Of a stretch of 13,877 nucleotides of DNA, positions 6,460-13,381 are shown piece after piece (the stretch's first letter is position 1; every line of letters begins with the position of its first letter). Position numbers and translations under genes: made by a program. The notes under the pieces are model-generated. The model was not told where the DNA came from. It did not search any database and saw only the letters and a list, made by a program, of their open reading frames with translations. The stretch is from an uncultured Flavobacterium sp. (lineage in GTDB: Bacteria; Bacteroidota; Bacteroidia; Flavobacteriales; Flavobacteriaceae): positions 1-13,877 of the forward strand of contig NZ_CAMLIX010000137.1 of NCBI RefSeq assembly GCF_946479975.1, written 5' to 3'.

Positions 6460-7239
6460 TTAGATTTTTGAGAACAATTGTTCCATTTTCTCTTTTTCTT
6501 CATCTGCTAAAGCAGAGTCAACTAAAATTCTTCCAGAGTGCTCATCAGTAATGATTTTCTTTCTTGAAGCGATTTCAACCTGAGTTTGTGGTGGAATCGT
6601 GAAGAAAGATCCTGCAGAAGCTCCTCTTTCGATAGAAACTACAGCCAATCCGTTACGAACACTTGTTCTGATTCTGTTGTAAGCAGCTAATAATCTGTCT
6701 TCGATTTGTGCAGCAAATTCAGCAGATTTCTCAGTTAAGAAGACTTCTTCTTTTTGAGTTTCAGCCATAATAGCGTCTAATTCAGATTTTTTATGTTTTA
6801 AATGAGAGCTTTTAGCATCAAGTTTTTCTTTCAAGTTAGAAATAACTTCTTTTTTGTGCTCGATAGAAGCTTTCATTTCTTTGATTTGCTTTTCAGCCAA
6901 TTGAATTTCTAATTCCTGAAATTCAACTTCTTTTGTCAAAGAATTAAATTCTCTGTTGTTACGTACTGATTCTTGTTGTTTTGTGTATTTCTTGATCACT
7001 TCTTTGTGCTCATCAATAGCGTTTTTCTTCGCTTTGATTTGCTCCTCAATTACTTCAAGTTCACTTTTCAGTTTCTCTGAACGTGTGCTTAAGCCCGCAA
7101 CTTCATCTTCCAAATCTTCAACTTCTAAAGGAAGTTCTCCTCTAACGTTTCTGATTTCGTCAATTCTAGAGTCAATAAGCTGTAAATCGTATATTGCTCT
7201 TAACTTGTCCTCAACACTTAATTCTTTCGTATTCGTCAT
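6460..7239 (-). CDS. Coiled-coil protein with degenerate C4-type zinc ribbon
   Basis: This 259-residue protein has the architecture of the bacterial coiled-coil/zinc-ribbon family (CT398/DUF164-like, 'C4-type zinc ribbon domain'). Residues about 8-185 are predicted long antiparallel coiled coil, very rich in E, K and Q. The C-terminal ribbon region runs about 199-245 with the family wording ERGASAGSFFTIPPQ and DEHSGRILV. The protein contains no cysteine at all: the positions expected to hold the four zinc ligands are Ser208, Ser211, Asp232 and Ser235. The ribbon therefore cannot bind zinc in the usual way, although the rest of the motif, including IPPQ and SGRILV, is kept. The gene starts 3 nt after the Nif3-family stop, so the two form an operon ended by a strong terminator. 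The molecular role is unknown. Confidence 0.88.
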   Translation of the reverse strand: MTNTKELSVEDKLRAIYDLQLIDSRIDEIRNVRGELPLEVEDLEDEVAGLSTRSEKLKSELEVIEEQIKAKKNAIDEHKEVIKKYTKQQESVRNNREFNSLTKEVEFQELEIQLAEKQIKEMKASIEHKKEVISNLKEKLDAKSSHLKHKKSELDAIMAETQKEEVFLTEKSAEFAAQIEDRLLAAYNRIRTSVRNGLAVVSIERGASAGSFFTIPPQTQVEIASRKKIITDEHSGRILVDSALADEEKEKMEQLFSKI

Positions 7240-7242
7240 ATT

Positions 7243-8337
7243 CTATAAGTACTTAACTGGATTTGTATTTTCTTCCGATAAAATGATTGCAAAATTAAGA
7301 ATTTTTTTTCGAAGATAATCAACAATATAATTTTTTGTATAGCGTTCGCTCTCAAAATGACCAATATCTGCCAAAAGTAACTGATTTTCTGCTTCATAAA
7401 ACTGATGATACTTCAAATCTGCAGTCAAAAAAGCATCGGCTCCAGCCTGAATTGCATTTTTTATTGCAAAACTTCCTGAACCTCCAAGAACAGCAACTTT
7501 TTTAATTTTCTTTCCTAAAAAGGTAGAATGACGAATTCCGTCTGCAATCATTTTTTCTTTTACAGAAATAAGAAAATCTTTTTCGTCCATTTCAGTTTCC
7601 AATTCGCCAATCATTCCTAAACCAATATTTTGGTGCGAATTTTTTAAATCATAAATTTCATAAGCTACTTCTTCGTAAATATGAGTAGCAAAAAGTGCTT
7701 TTAAAATTCGGGATTGAAGATGCTTTTCAAAAACAACTTCAATTTTAATTTCTTGCCCTGTATGCAATTTTCCTTTTTCTCCAATTACGGGATTGCTATC
7801 TTCATTTCCTTGAAAAGTAAAAAAACCTTCTGAATTGAAACTGCAGTTGTCATAATTTCCAATTGTTCCGGCGCCGGCTTCAAACATCGCATTTCGAACG
7901 TTATCGGCATTTTCAGGAACCGTGAAAGTGACTAATTTTTGAATGAAATTTTGTTTCGGAATCAAAACCTTAGTATTTGTCAAACCTAAAGCGTCACAGA
8001 AAATTTTATTTACGCCCTGCGAATGATTGTCAAGTGCTGTGTGAACGGCATAAATGGCAATATCATTTTTAATAGCTTTTAAAATGGCACGCTCGACATA
8101 ATTTTTACCAGTAATTTTTTTTATTCCAGAAAATAATATCGGATGAAAGCAAACCAGTAAATTGCAGTTTTTAGCAATGGCTTCGTCAATCACGGTTTCT
8201 AAAGCGTCGTGACAAACTAAAACTCCAGTACTCTCCGTTTCAGAATCTCCAACTAAAAGTCCGACATTGTCAAAATCTTCGGCGTAAGCCAAGGGAGCCA
8301 TTTCTTCGAGAACGGATATTATATTTTTTATTTTCAT
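7243..8337 (-). CDS. Nif3-like dinuclear metal-centre protein (YqfO type)
   Basis: This 364-residue protein belongs to the NIF3/YbgI/YqfO family, which forms toroidal hexamers with a dinuclear metal site; the physiological reaction remains unsettled. The N-terminal half shows AEDFDNVGLLVGD (19-31), CFHPILF (63-69) and YAVHTALDN (96-104, His99 and Asp103). The C-terminal half carries GADAFLTADLKYH (299-311) and GHFESE with His327 and Glu331, the remaining expected ligands. Residues about 125-235 form the extra PII-like insert that separates the long YqfO form from the short YbgI form. The usual double-His at 64-65 is Phe64-His65 here, so one ligand of the family is missing. It is the first gene of the operon with the coiled-coil protein (3 nt gap). 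The long form matches the length. Confidence 0.92.
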   Translation of the reverse strand: MKIKNIISVLEEMAPLAYAEDFDNVGLLVGDSETESTGVLVCHDALETVIDEAIAKNCNLLVCFHPILFSGIKKITGKNYVERAILKAIKNDIAIYAVHTALDNHSQGVNKIFCDALGLTNTKVLIPKQNFIQKLVTFTVPENADNVRNAMFEAGAGTIGNYDNCSFNSEGFFTFQGNEDSNPVIGEKGKLHTGQEIKIEVVFEKHLQSRILKALFATHIYEEVAYEIYDLKNSHQNIGLGMIGELETEMDEKDFLISVKEKMIADGIRHSTFLGKKIKKVAVLGGSGSFAIKNAIQAGADAFLTADLKYHQFYEAENQLLLADIGHFESERYTKNYIVDYLRKKILNFAIILSEENTNPVKYL

Positions 8338-8481
8338 TTTTAATTATGTTTCATTTTTTAGGTTTCAAGTTTTTACTAGTGGCGAAAACCTCAAACAAAT
8401 TAACGAAAAAAAAATATACTTAATAAAAGTTAAAGCTGTTTCCTGGATAGATGATCTCTAATATAATATGTAAATGAGAAG

Positions 8482-8496
8482 TTTATATTATGTAAA
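8482..8496. promoter_or_regulatory. Putative toxin-antitoxin operator (near-palindrome and direct repeat)
   Basis: TTTATATTATGTAAA is a near-palindrome: the 7-bp arms match at six positions around a central T. Its right part TATGTAAA (8489-8496) is repeated exactly 22 bp upstream (8467-8474), which is about two helical turns. A second short inverted repeat TACG-N7-CGTA (8502-8516) overlaps the -7 box. Antitoxin autorepression of such sites is usual in type II systems, but this assignment is inferred. Confidence 0.35.
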
Positions 8497-8514
8497 CCGA
8501 TTACGTACTTTTCG

Positions 8515-8522
8515 TATATTTG
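8515..8522 (+). promoter_or_regulatory. -7 promoter element of the toxin-antitoxin/lpxK unit
   Basis: TATATTTG matches the Bacteroidota -7 consensus TAnnTTTG and lies 19 nt before the antitoxin ATG, predicting a short leader. No convincing -33 TTG was seen at the expected spacing. It is the only good plus-strand promoter box seen upstream of lpxK. Confidence 0.6.
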
Positions 8523-8541
8523 TATTTCTAAATTTAAGGTC

Positions 8542-8790
8542 ATGACTACAATAAAAATTAACGAACAAACGAAGGGAGGAAAAGCATTCATGGAGATGTT
8601 CGAAGTTTTTTTTAAAGGCATCGAAGGTATTGAAATTGTTGAATCAGCTTATGGACAAGTTAATGAGGATGAAGTTAATTATAGTTCTGAATTTGTTGAA
8701 AAGGTAAAAAAAGCCGAAGAAAACATTAAAAATGGTGAAACAACAACGTTAAATCCAGATGACATATGGGGAAGTTTAGGGTTGAAATAA
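8542..8790 (+). CDS. Type II antitoxin (DUF2683-like), partner of a YoeB-type toxin
   Basis: This 82-residue acidic protein is the antitoxin of a type II pair. The N-terminus MTTIKINEQTKGGKAFMEMF (1-20) has the beta-strand-plus-helix form of a small DNA-binding/dimerisation region, as in DUF2683-type antitoxins. Residues about 50-72 are charged and likely helical or disordered. The C-terminal motif LNPDDIWGSLGLK (70-82) is the kind of toxin-wrapping tail seen in Bacteroidota antitoxins. The gene overlaps the toxin gene by 25 nt in another frame, the antitoxin-first order usual for such operons. It probably also represses its own promoter. Recognition rests on pairing and general form, as the sequence diverges from E. 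coli YefM. Confidence 0.85.
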   Translation: MTTIKINEQTKGGKAFMEMFEVFFKGIEGIEIVESAYGQVNEDEVNYSSEFVEKVKKAEENIKNGETTTLNPDDIWGSLGLK

Positions 8791-9047
8791 CCAAGGTAGC
8801 TTTTCAGGATATTGAAAAACATAAAAAATCAGGAAATAAAATTGCTGTTAAAAATATTGCTAAAATTTTAATTGACCTTACAGAAAATCCATACGAAGGT
8901 TTTGGTAATCCGGAGCAATTAAAATATGAATATTCAGGATATTGGTCAAGACGCATTAATCAAAAAGATCGATTAATTTATAAGGTAGATGACGAAGTTG
9001 TAACTGTATTTGTAATTTCTGCAATGGGCCATTATTCCGATAAATAA
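8766..9047 (+). CDS. yoeB: Txe/YoeB-family toxin, ribosome-dependent mRNA endonuclease
   Basis: This 93-residue protein aligns by eye with E. coli YoeB, an mRNA interferase that cuts translated mRNA in the ribosomal A site. The shared core NPYEGFGNPEQLKYEYSGYW (41-60) continues into SRRINQKDRLIYKV (61-74). The catalytic residues are all present: Glu50 (YoeB Glu46), Arg69 (Arg65), His89 (His83) and Tyr90 (Tyr84). The toxin therefore looks intact and active. The ATG at 8766 inside the antitoxin gene is preferred because MGKFRVEITKVAFQDIEKHK fills the expected first strand and helix. Three residues (SDK) follow the HY motif, which ends E. coli YoeB. The stop at 9045-9047 lies 5 nt before lpxK. 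Confidence 0.93.
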   Translation: MGKFRVEITKVAFQDIEKHKKSGNKIAVKNIAKILIDLTENPYEGFGNPEQLKYEYSGYWSRRINQKDRLIYKVDDEVVTVFVISAMGHYSDK

Positions 9048-9052
9048 CTTCT

Positions 9053-10075
9053 ATGAACTTACTCCGAAAATTACTTTTCCCTTTCGCCATTTTGTACGGA
9101 TTTATTACTTCAATCCGTAATATTCTTTTTAATAAAGGAGTTTTAAAATCCACATCATTTGATCTTCCTGTTATTGCAGTGGGGAATTTAAGCGTTGGAG
9201 GCACGGGAAAGACACCTCAAATTGAATATTTAATTCGATTGTTATCTGATAAATATAAAATCGCCACTTTGAGTCGAGGTTATAAAAGAAAATCTGAAGG
9301 TTTTGTTTTGGCTGATGAAAATTCGAATGCCGAAATTTTGGGCGATGAACCTTTTCAGTTTTATCAAAAATTTCCAAAGATAATGGTTTCCGTTGATGCC
9401 AATCGTACAAATGGAATTGAGCAGTTGCTTTCGCAGAATGAAAAGCCAGAAATTATTTTGTTGGATGATGCTTTTCAGCACCGTAAAGTAAAAGCTGGTT
9501 TTTATATTTTACTAACTTCTTATGGAGATTTGTATGCGGATGATTTTATTCTTCCAACTGGAAATTTAAGAGAAAGCAGGAGCGGAGCTGAAAGAGCAAA
9601 TATTGTGATTGTTACTAAATGTCGTAAAAAATTATCAGAAGAGGAACAGGCTCAAATTAGATTAAAATTGAAATTAAACTATTCGCAGCAACTCTTTTTT
9701 ACTTTTATAGATTATGATGAAGTGATTTTTGGAACTGCAGAAAAAATTGCTGTCAGTGAAATTAAATCAGAATCTAAAATACTTTTGGCGGGAATTGCAA
9801 AACCTAAACCGTTTTTTGATTATTTGAAAAATGAAAACGACGAATGTTTGACTTTTCCAGATCATCACAACTTTTCTGATGCCGATTTAGATATGATTCA
9901 AAATAAAGCAAACGGCAGAAAAATTGTTACCACCGAGAAAGATTTTGTAAGATTAAAAGATTCTAAACTGGCTTCTCAATTGTATTATCTGCCAATAAAA
10001 AGTTCTTTCATCAATAATCAGCAAAACTTTGACACGACAATTTTAGAATATGTAAAATTAAACTTAGAAGCTTAA
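9053..10075 (+). CDS. lpxK: Tetraacyldisaccharide 4'-kinase (lipid A biosynthesis)
   Basis: LpxK phosphorylates the 4' position of the tetraacyl-disaccharide 1-phosphate to give lipid IVA, at the cytoplasmic face of the inner membrane. The 340-residue length is normal. The N-terminal helix (about 1-25, LLRKLLFPFAILYGFITSI) anchors it to the membrane. The Walker A loop is VGNLSVGGTGKTP (43-55), followed by LSRGYKRKSEGF (73-84) and GDEPFQF (97-103). The motif LLDDAFQHRKV (136-146) holds the catalytic Asp pair, and TTEKDFVRL lies near the C-terminus. The ATG is 5 nt after the YoeB-type toxin stop, so lpxK is probably read from the toxin-antitoxin promoter at least in part. It converges with the sensor kinase gene, 16 nt away. 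Confidence 0.95.
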   Translation: MNLLRKLLFPFAILYGFITSIRNILFNKGVLKSTSFDLPVIAVGNLSVGGTGKTPQIEYLIRLLSDKYKIATLSRGYKRKSEGFVLADENSNAEILGDEPFQFYQKFPKIMVSVDANRTNGIEQLLSQNEKPEIILLDDAFQHRKVKAGFYILLTSYGDLYADDFILPTGNLRESRSGAERANIVIVTKCRKKLSEEEQAQIRLKLKLNYSQQLFFTFIDYDEVIFGTAEKIAVSEIKSESKILLAGIAKPKPFFDYLKNENDECLTFPDHHNFSDADLDMIQNKANGRKIVTTEKDFVRLKDSKLASQLYYLPIKSSFINNQQNFDTTILEYVKLNLEA

Positions 10076-10091
10076 CATCTAAGAATTTTTA

Positions 10092-12266
10092 TTAGTCAAA
10101 AAACTTAGCAATTGTAGTGTAAAATTCGTCTGGAACAAATGGTTTCGTGATAACATCATCCATTCCGAAAGAAAGAAGCATATCACGATTTTCGTCAAGC
10201 GAAATAGCGGTAAGTGCAATAATTGGAGTTGTTTTATCAAATTCACGAATTAGCTTGGTCGCTGTTGTACCATTAATGCCAGGAAGATGAACATCCATTA
10301 AAACCATATCGAAACGTTTGATTTTTAAAAGCTCTACAGCGTCTTCTCCATTATCTACAATCTCGCAGATAATGTTTTTGTTTTCAAGCATTTTTCTAGT
10401 TATCATTTGATTGATTTTGTTGTCTTCAATCAATAAAATAGATTTGTTGATCAATTTTTTATCGTTATATGGTTTTACAATTTCCTCCACTATTTCTAAT
10501 GGTTCGTGGTTAATTTTAAAATTTAATTTGAAAGTAAAAGTCGAACCTTTGCCTACTTCACTTTTCAATTTTATTTCTCCACCCAATAGTTCAATAAGTT
10601 TTTTTACAATGGTAAGTCCAAGTCCGGTTCCTCCATATTTACGATTTACTTCGATAGAACCCTGAGAAAAACTTTCGAAAACACTTTGAAGTTTGTCTTC
10701 TGGAATTCCGATTCCAGTATCTACAATTTCGAAATAAATAGTAGCGCTGTCATCTTCCTGAGAATATAATTTTGCAATAACGCTTACATGCCCGTTTTGG
10801 GTAAATTTTAAAGCATTATTGATTAGATTCAAAATGATTTGAGAAAGTTTGGTTGGATCTCCTATTAAACTGTCGGGAATCGATTTGTCTATTTCTAAAT
10901 TGAAATAATTTTTATTGGCCGTTGCAAGTTCTTTTAACGAACTCTGAATATTAAATAAAAGTTCTTTTAGATTAAAGCTAATCGTTTCAACTTCAACTTT
11001 GGTCGAATCAATTTTATTGATTTCTAAAATCTCATTGATAAAAGTGGTTAAATAATTTCCCGAAAATTTTAAAGACTCCAGATATTTCATCTGTTTCTTT
11101 TTCGGATTATCTTCAATTAAAATATGTGTAATCCCGTTAATGGCGTTCAACGGCGTTCGTAATTCGTGACTTACGGTAGACAAGAATTCAGATCTGGCTT
11201 TGGAAGCTTTTTCGGCTTTATTTTTAGCTAAAATAAGTTCTTTGTTTTTTTCGCGAAGCAGTAAATTATTCTGATTTCTAATAATATTGTTTTTGTACAA
11301 AGCCAAACTCAAAAGCGATAAAATTGAGATCAAAGCAATAGCCAAAATGCTCACTAATTTGGAATAACGATACGTTTTCAGCTGGATTTTTTCTTCGCTT
11401 TCTCTTTTTATAGTATTATTTAGAGACTGATTTTTTTTGAATTTTTCGAATTCATTTAAATCAACCTTTGCATTTTTCAATCGTAAAAGATAATTTTCTA
11501 GCTGATAATGCTCATCTAAAAAAGAATAAGCCATATCATAATTTTTATTCTGCTTATAATATTGGCTTATCGCTAAAACTATTTTTGATTTTTTCGGAAG
11601 ATCATTACTTTTTTCGTTGTAATCTAACGCTTGATCAAAGTAAATCATGGCAGAGTCATTCCTTTTGAGCTGTGTTTCAATCAAGCCAAGCTGATAATAA
11701 GAATCTACTTTGGTTTTTATAATGCCAGGATTGTTTGGCATTAGAATAATATGTCTAAAAGTTTTTGCCGCCAGAGGAAGATCATTATTCTTCTTTTGTG
11801 CTAATGCTTTCTGATAATTTAAAGCTTCGGTATAATCAGTAATATTAAGCTTTTTTAATAAATCACGAGATTTTGCATAGTAAACCTCTGCTGTTTTATA
11901 ATCGCCTTTTGCCGTATTTGCTACTCCAATATAATACAATGCCAAAGCCTTGATGCAGCTTGGTTTTAGTGTATCGTAGAAAGAAACAGTTTTGTGAAAG
12001 TTTTTTAATGCATCTTCAAGTTTTCCTTGATTGTAAAAAATTTTACCCAGCTTTAAAGTCTGATTAGCTGCATTTTCTTTTTGGTCGTGAACTTCACAAA
12101 AACTGACTGATTTTGGAGTATAAACTGTTCCGGTACCGTAATTTTTATTGTTAAGATTCGCATTGGCCATTTTGTTATAATAGGCAACGCTATCTGTATT
12201 CTTTTTAGGTTGAGAATACAAAAACGAGTTAAGAAAACAAACAACAATAAAAAGATAGTATTTCAT
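10092..12266 (-). CDS. TPR-containing hybrid sensor histidine kinase/response regulator
   Basis: This 724-residue protein is a membrane-bound hybrid two-component kinase. A signal peptide (1-19, ending FLYSQ) is followed by a periplasmic region of about 30-265 rich in helical pairs that read as TPR repeats (for example KLGKIFYNQGKLEDALKNF, ALYYIGVANTAKGDYKTAEV). A single membrane helix runs 304-325, then a coiled coil (330-358). The HisKA domain has SHELRTPLN with phospho-acceptor His367. The ATPase domain shows N483/N484, DTGIG (516-520) and GGTGLG (545-550). A C-terminal receiver domain (608-724) has Glu614-Asp615, phospho-acceptor Asp658 in MDVHLPG, Thr686 and Lys708. No DNA-binding output is present, so phosphate probably passes to a separate partner. 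It is the third gene behind lipA and gap, 26 nt after gap. Confidence 0.93.
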   Translation of the reverse strand: MKYYLFIVVCFLNSFLYSQPKKNTDSVAYYNKMANANLNNKNYGTGTVYTPKSVSFCEVHDQKENAANQTLKLGKIFYNQGKLEDALKNFHKTVSFYDTLKPSCIKALALYYIGVANTAKGDYKTAEVYYAKSRDLLKKLNITDYTEALNYQKALAQKKNNDLPLAAKTFRHIILMPNNPGIIKTKVDSYYQLGLIETQLKRNDSAMIYFDQALDYNEKSNDLPKKSKIVLAISQYYKQNKNYDMAYSFLDEHYQLENYLLRLKNAKVDLNEFEKFKKNQSLNNTIKRESEEKIQLKTYRYSKLVSILAIALISILSLLSLALYKNNIIRNQNNLLLREKNKELILAKNKAEKASKARSEFLSTVSHELRTPLNAINGITHILIEDNPKKKQMKYLESLKFSGNYLTTFINEILEINKIDSTKVEVETISFNLKELLFNIQSSLKELATANKNYFNLEIDKSIPDSLIGDPTKLSQIILNLINNALKFTQNGHVSVIAKLYSQEDDSATIYFEIVDTGIGIPEDKLQSVFESFSQGSIEVNRKYGGTGLGLTIVKKLIELLGGEIKLKSEVGKGSTFTFKLNFKINHEPLEIVEEIVKPYNDKKLINKSILLIEDNKINQMITRKMLENKNIICEIVDNGEDAVELLKIKRFDMVLMDVHLPGINGTTATKLIREFDKTTPIIALTAISLDENRDMLLSFGMDDVITKPFVPDEFYTTIAKFFD

Positions 12267-12292
12267 GTATGGCAGTGCTTTTACAATGAACC

Positions 12293-13291
12293 TTATTTTT
12301 TTCTTATTAGTAAAATTAAATCGATCAATCTTGATGAATAGCCAATCTCGTTATCATACCAGCCGACAACTTTAACCATTTTATCAATAACCGAAGTTAA
12401 CTGTGCATCAAATAAACAAGAATGTGTATTGCCAATTACATCTACCGAGACAATAGGATCTTCGGTATAATCTAATATCCCTTTTAAATTTGTTTTTGAG
12501 GCTTCTTTAAATGCTTTATTAATTTCTTCAATGCTAACTGCGCGTTTTACGTTGAAGGTGATATCTGTTAATGAACCATCTGGAACGGGAACACGAATAC
12601 CGCATCCGCCGATTTTGTTGTGCAATTTAGGAAAAATTTTTGTTAATGCCTTAGCCGCACCTGTAGTTGTTGGAACAATTGACTGACTTGCGCCTCTCGC
12701 ACGGCGTAAATCCTTATGTGGCTGGTCATGAAGACTTTGATCTGTTGTGAAAGAATGTATCGTTGTAATATAAGCTTGTTCAATACCGCAAAGTTCTTCG
12801 ATAATTTTAATCATCGGAGCAGCATTGTTTGTGGTACAGCTTGCATTAGAAACAATAGTTTCATTTCCTTCTAGAATAGTTTCATTTACCCCAAGAACAA
12901 CAGTTTTTATTGTGTCTACTTCAGACGGTGCAGAAAGAATTACTTTTTTGGCACCTGCTTCCAGATGTCTGTTTAATTCTTCGTGCGTTTTGTATTTTCC
13001 TGTCGATTCAATAACAATGTCAATTGAATGCGTTTTCCAGTCTAAATTTGAAATATTTTTTTCATGAAAAAAGAAAAAATGCCTTCCGTCTACTATTATG
13101 CTGTTTTCGTCATGACTTACCTCAAAAGGCAAAACACCGTGAATACTGTCGTACTTTATTAAATGCGACATGGTTTTATTATCAGCAATGTCATTTATAG
13201 CTACGACTTCTATTTCAGGATGATTTAAAAGCAGGCGAAATAAATTTCTACCAATTCTTCCAAATCCATTAATGGCAATTCTTGTTTTCAA
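12293..13291 (-). CDS. gap: Type I glyceraldehyde-3-phosphate dehydrogenase
   Basis: This 332-residue enzyme oxidises and phosphorylates glyceraldehyde-3-phosphate with NAD(P). The dinucleotide-binding GFGRIG is at 9-14, and AINDIAD (31-37) keeps Asp34, which favours NAD. The catalytic Cys152 lies in SNASCTTNN and His179 in TTIHSF. The C-terminal WYDNEIGYSSRLIDL is typical. Near the active site it reads SCTTNNAAP where E. coli has SCTTNCLAP, and HDQPHKDLRRARGAS recalls GapB-type enzymes, so it may be a second, gluconeogenic-type isozyme. The start is TTG at 13291; no in-frame ATG exists between an upstream stop and the conserved N-terminus. A long hairpin lies 26 nt upstream, in the gap to lipA. 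Confidence 0.93.
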   Translation of the reverse strand: MKTRIAINGFGRIGRNLFRLLLNHPEIEVVAINDIADNKTMSHLIKYDSIHGVLPFEVSHDENSIIVDGRHFFFFHEKNISNLDWKTHSIDIVIESTGKYKTHEELNRHLEAGAKKVILSAPSEVDTIKTVVLGVNETILEGNETIVSNASCTTNNAAPMIKIIEELCGIEQAYITTIHSFTTDQSLHDQPHKDLRRARGASQSIVPTTTGAAKALTKIFPKLHNKIGGCGIRVPVPDGSLTDITFNVKRAVSIEEINKAFKEASKTNLKGILDYTEDPIVSVDVIGNTHSCLFDAQLTSVIDKMVKVVGWYDNEIGYSSRLIDLILLIRKK

Positions 13292-13317
13292 TGTTTTGTT
13301 TATTTGCTTAATCGTGA

Positions 13318-13365
13318 AACCGGTAAATCGTTTAGCTGTAACAGCGATTAAACGATTTACCGGTT
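13318..13365. promoter_or_regulatory. Long hairpin between lipA and gap
   Basis: Perfect 17-bp arms (13318-13334 with 13349-13365), containing ACCGGTAAATCGTTTA and its complement, enclose a small inner stem GCTG-TAA-CAGC (13335-13345) and an unpaired GAT. On the minus strand no T-run follows within 15 nt, so it is not a classical terminator for lipA. On the plus strand a T-run comes only 11 nt after the stem. It may act as a transcript-end stabiliser, attenuator or operator; I cannot tell which. Confidence 0.55.
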
Positions 13366-13381
13366 ATATAGTTAAACTTTT

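Noticed and set aside
7246..7255. TAAGTACTTA palindrome at the end of the Nif3-family gene, similar to the putative operator.
   Set aside because: It differs at both ends from AAAGTACTTT, overlaps the last codons and stop, and has no promoter beside it.
6956..7318. 120-codon plus-strand open frame opposite the coiled-coil gene.
   Set aside because: It is the antisense shadow of a low-complexity coiled-coil coding sequence. Its Ser/Phe/Leu-rich product resembles no protein family.
8360..8391. AGGTTT...AAACCT inverted repeat upstream of the Nif3-family gene.
   Set aside because: The arms are only 6 bp with a 20-nt loop, which is within chance expectation for this composition.
8430..8621. 63-codon minus-strand open frame across the toxin-antitoxin promoter.
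   Set aside because: It overlaps the antitoxin gene and its promoter in antisense, and its product shows no recognisable feature. An antisense RNA cannot be excluded but has no sequence support.
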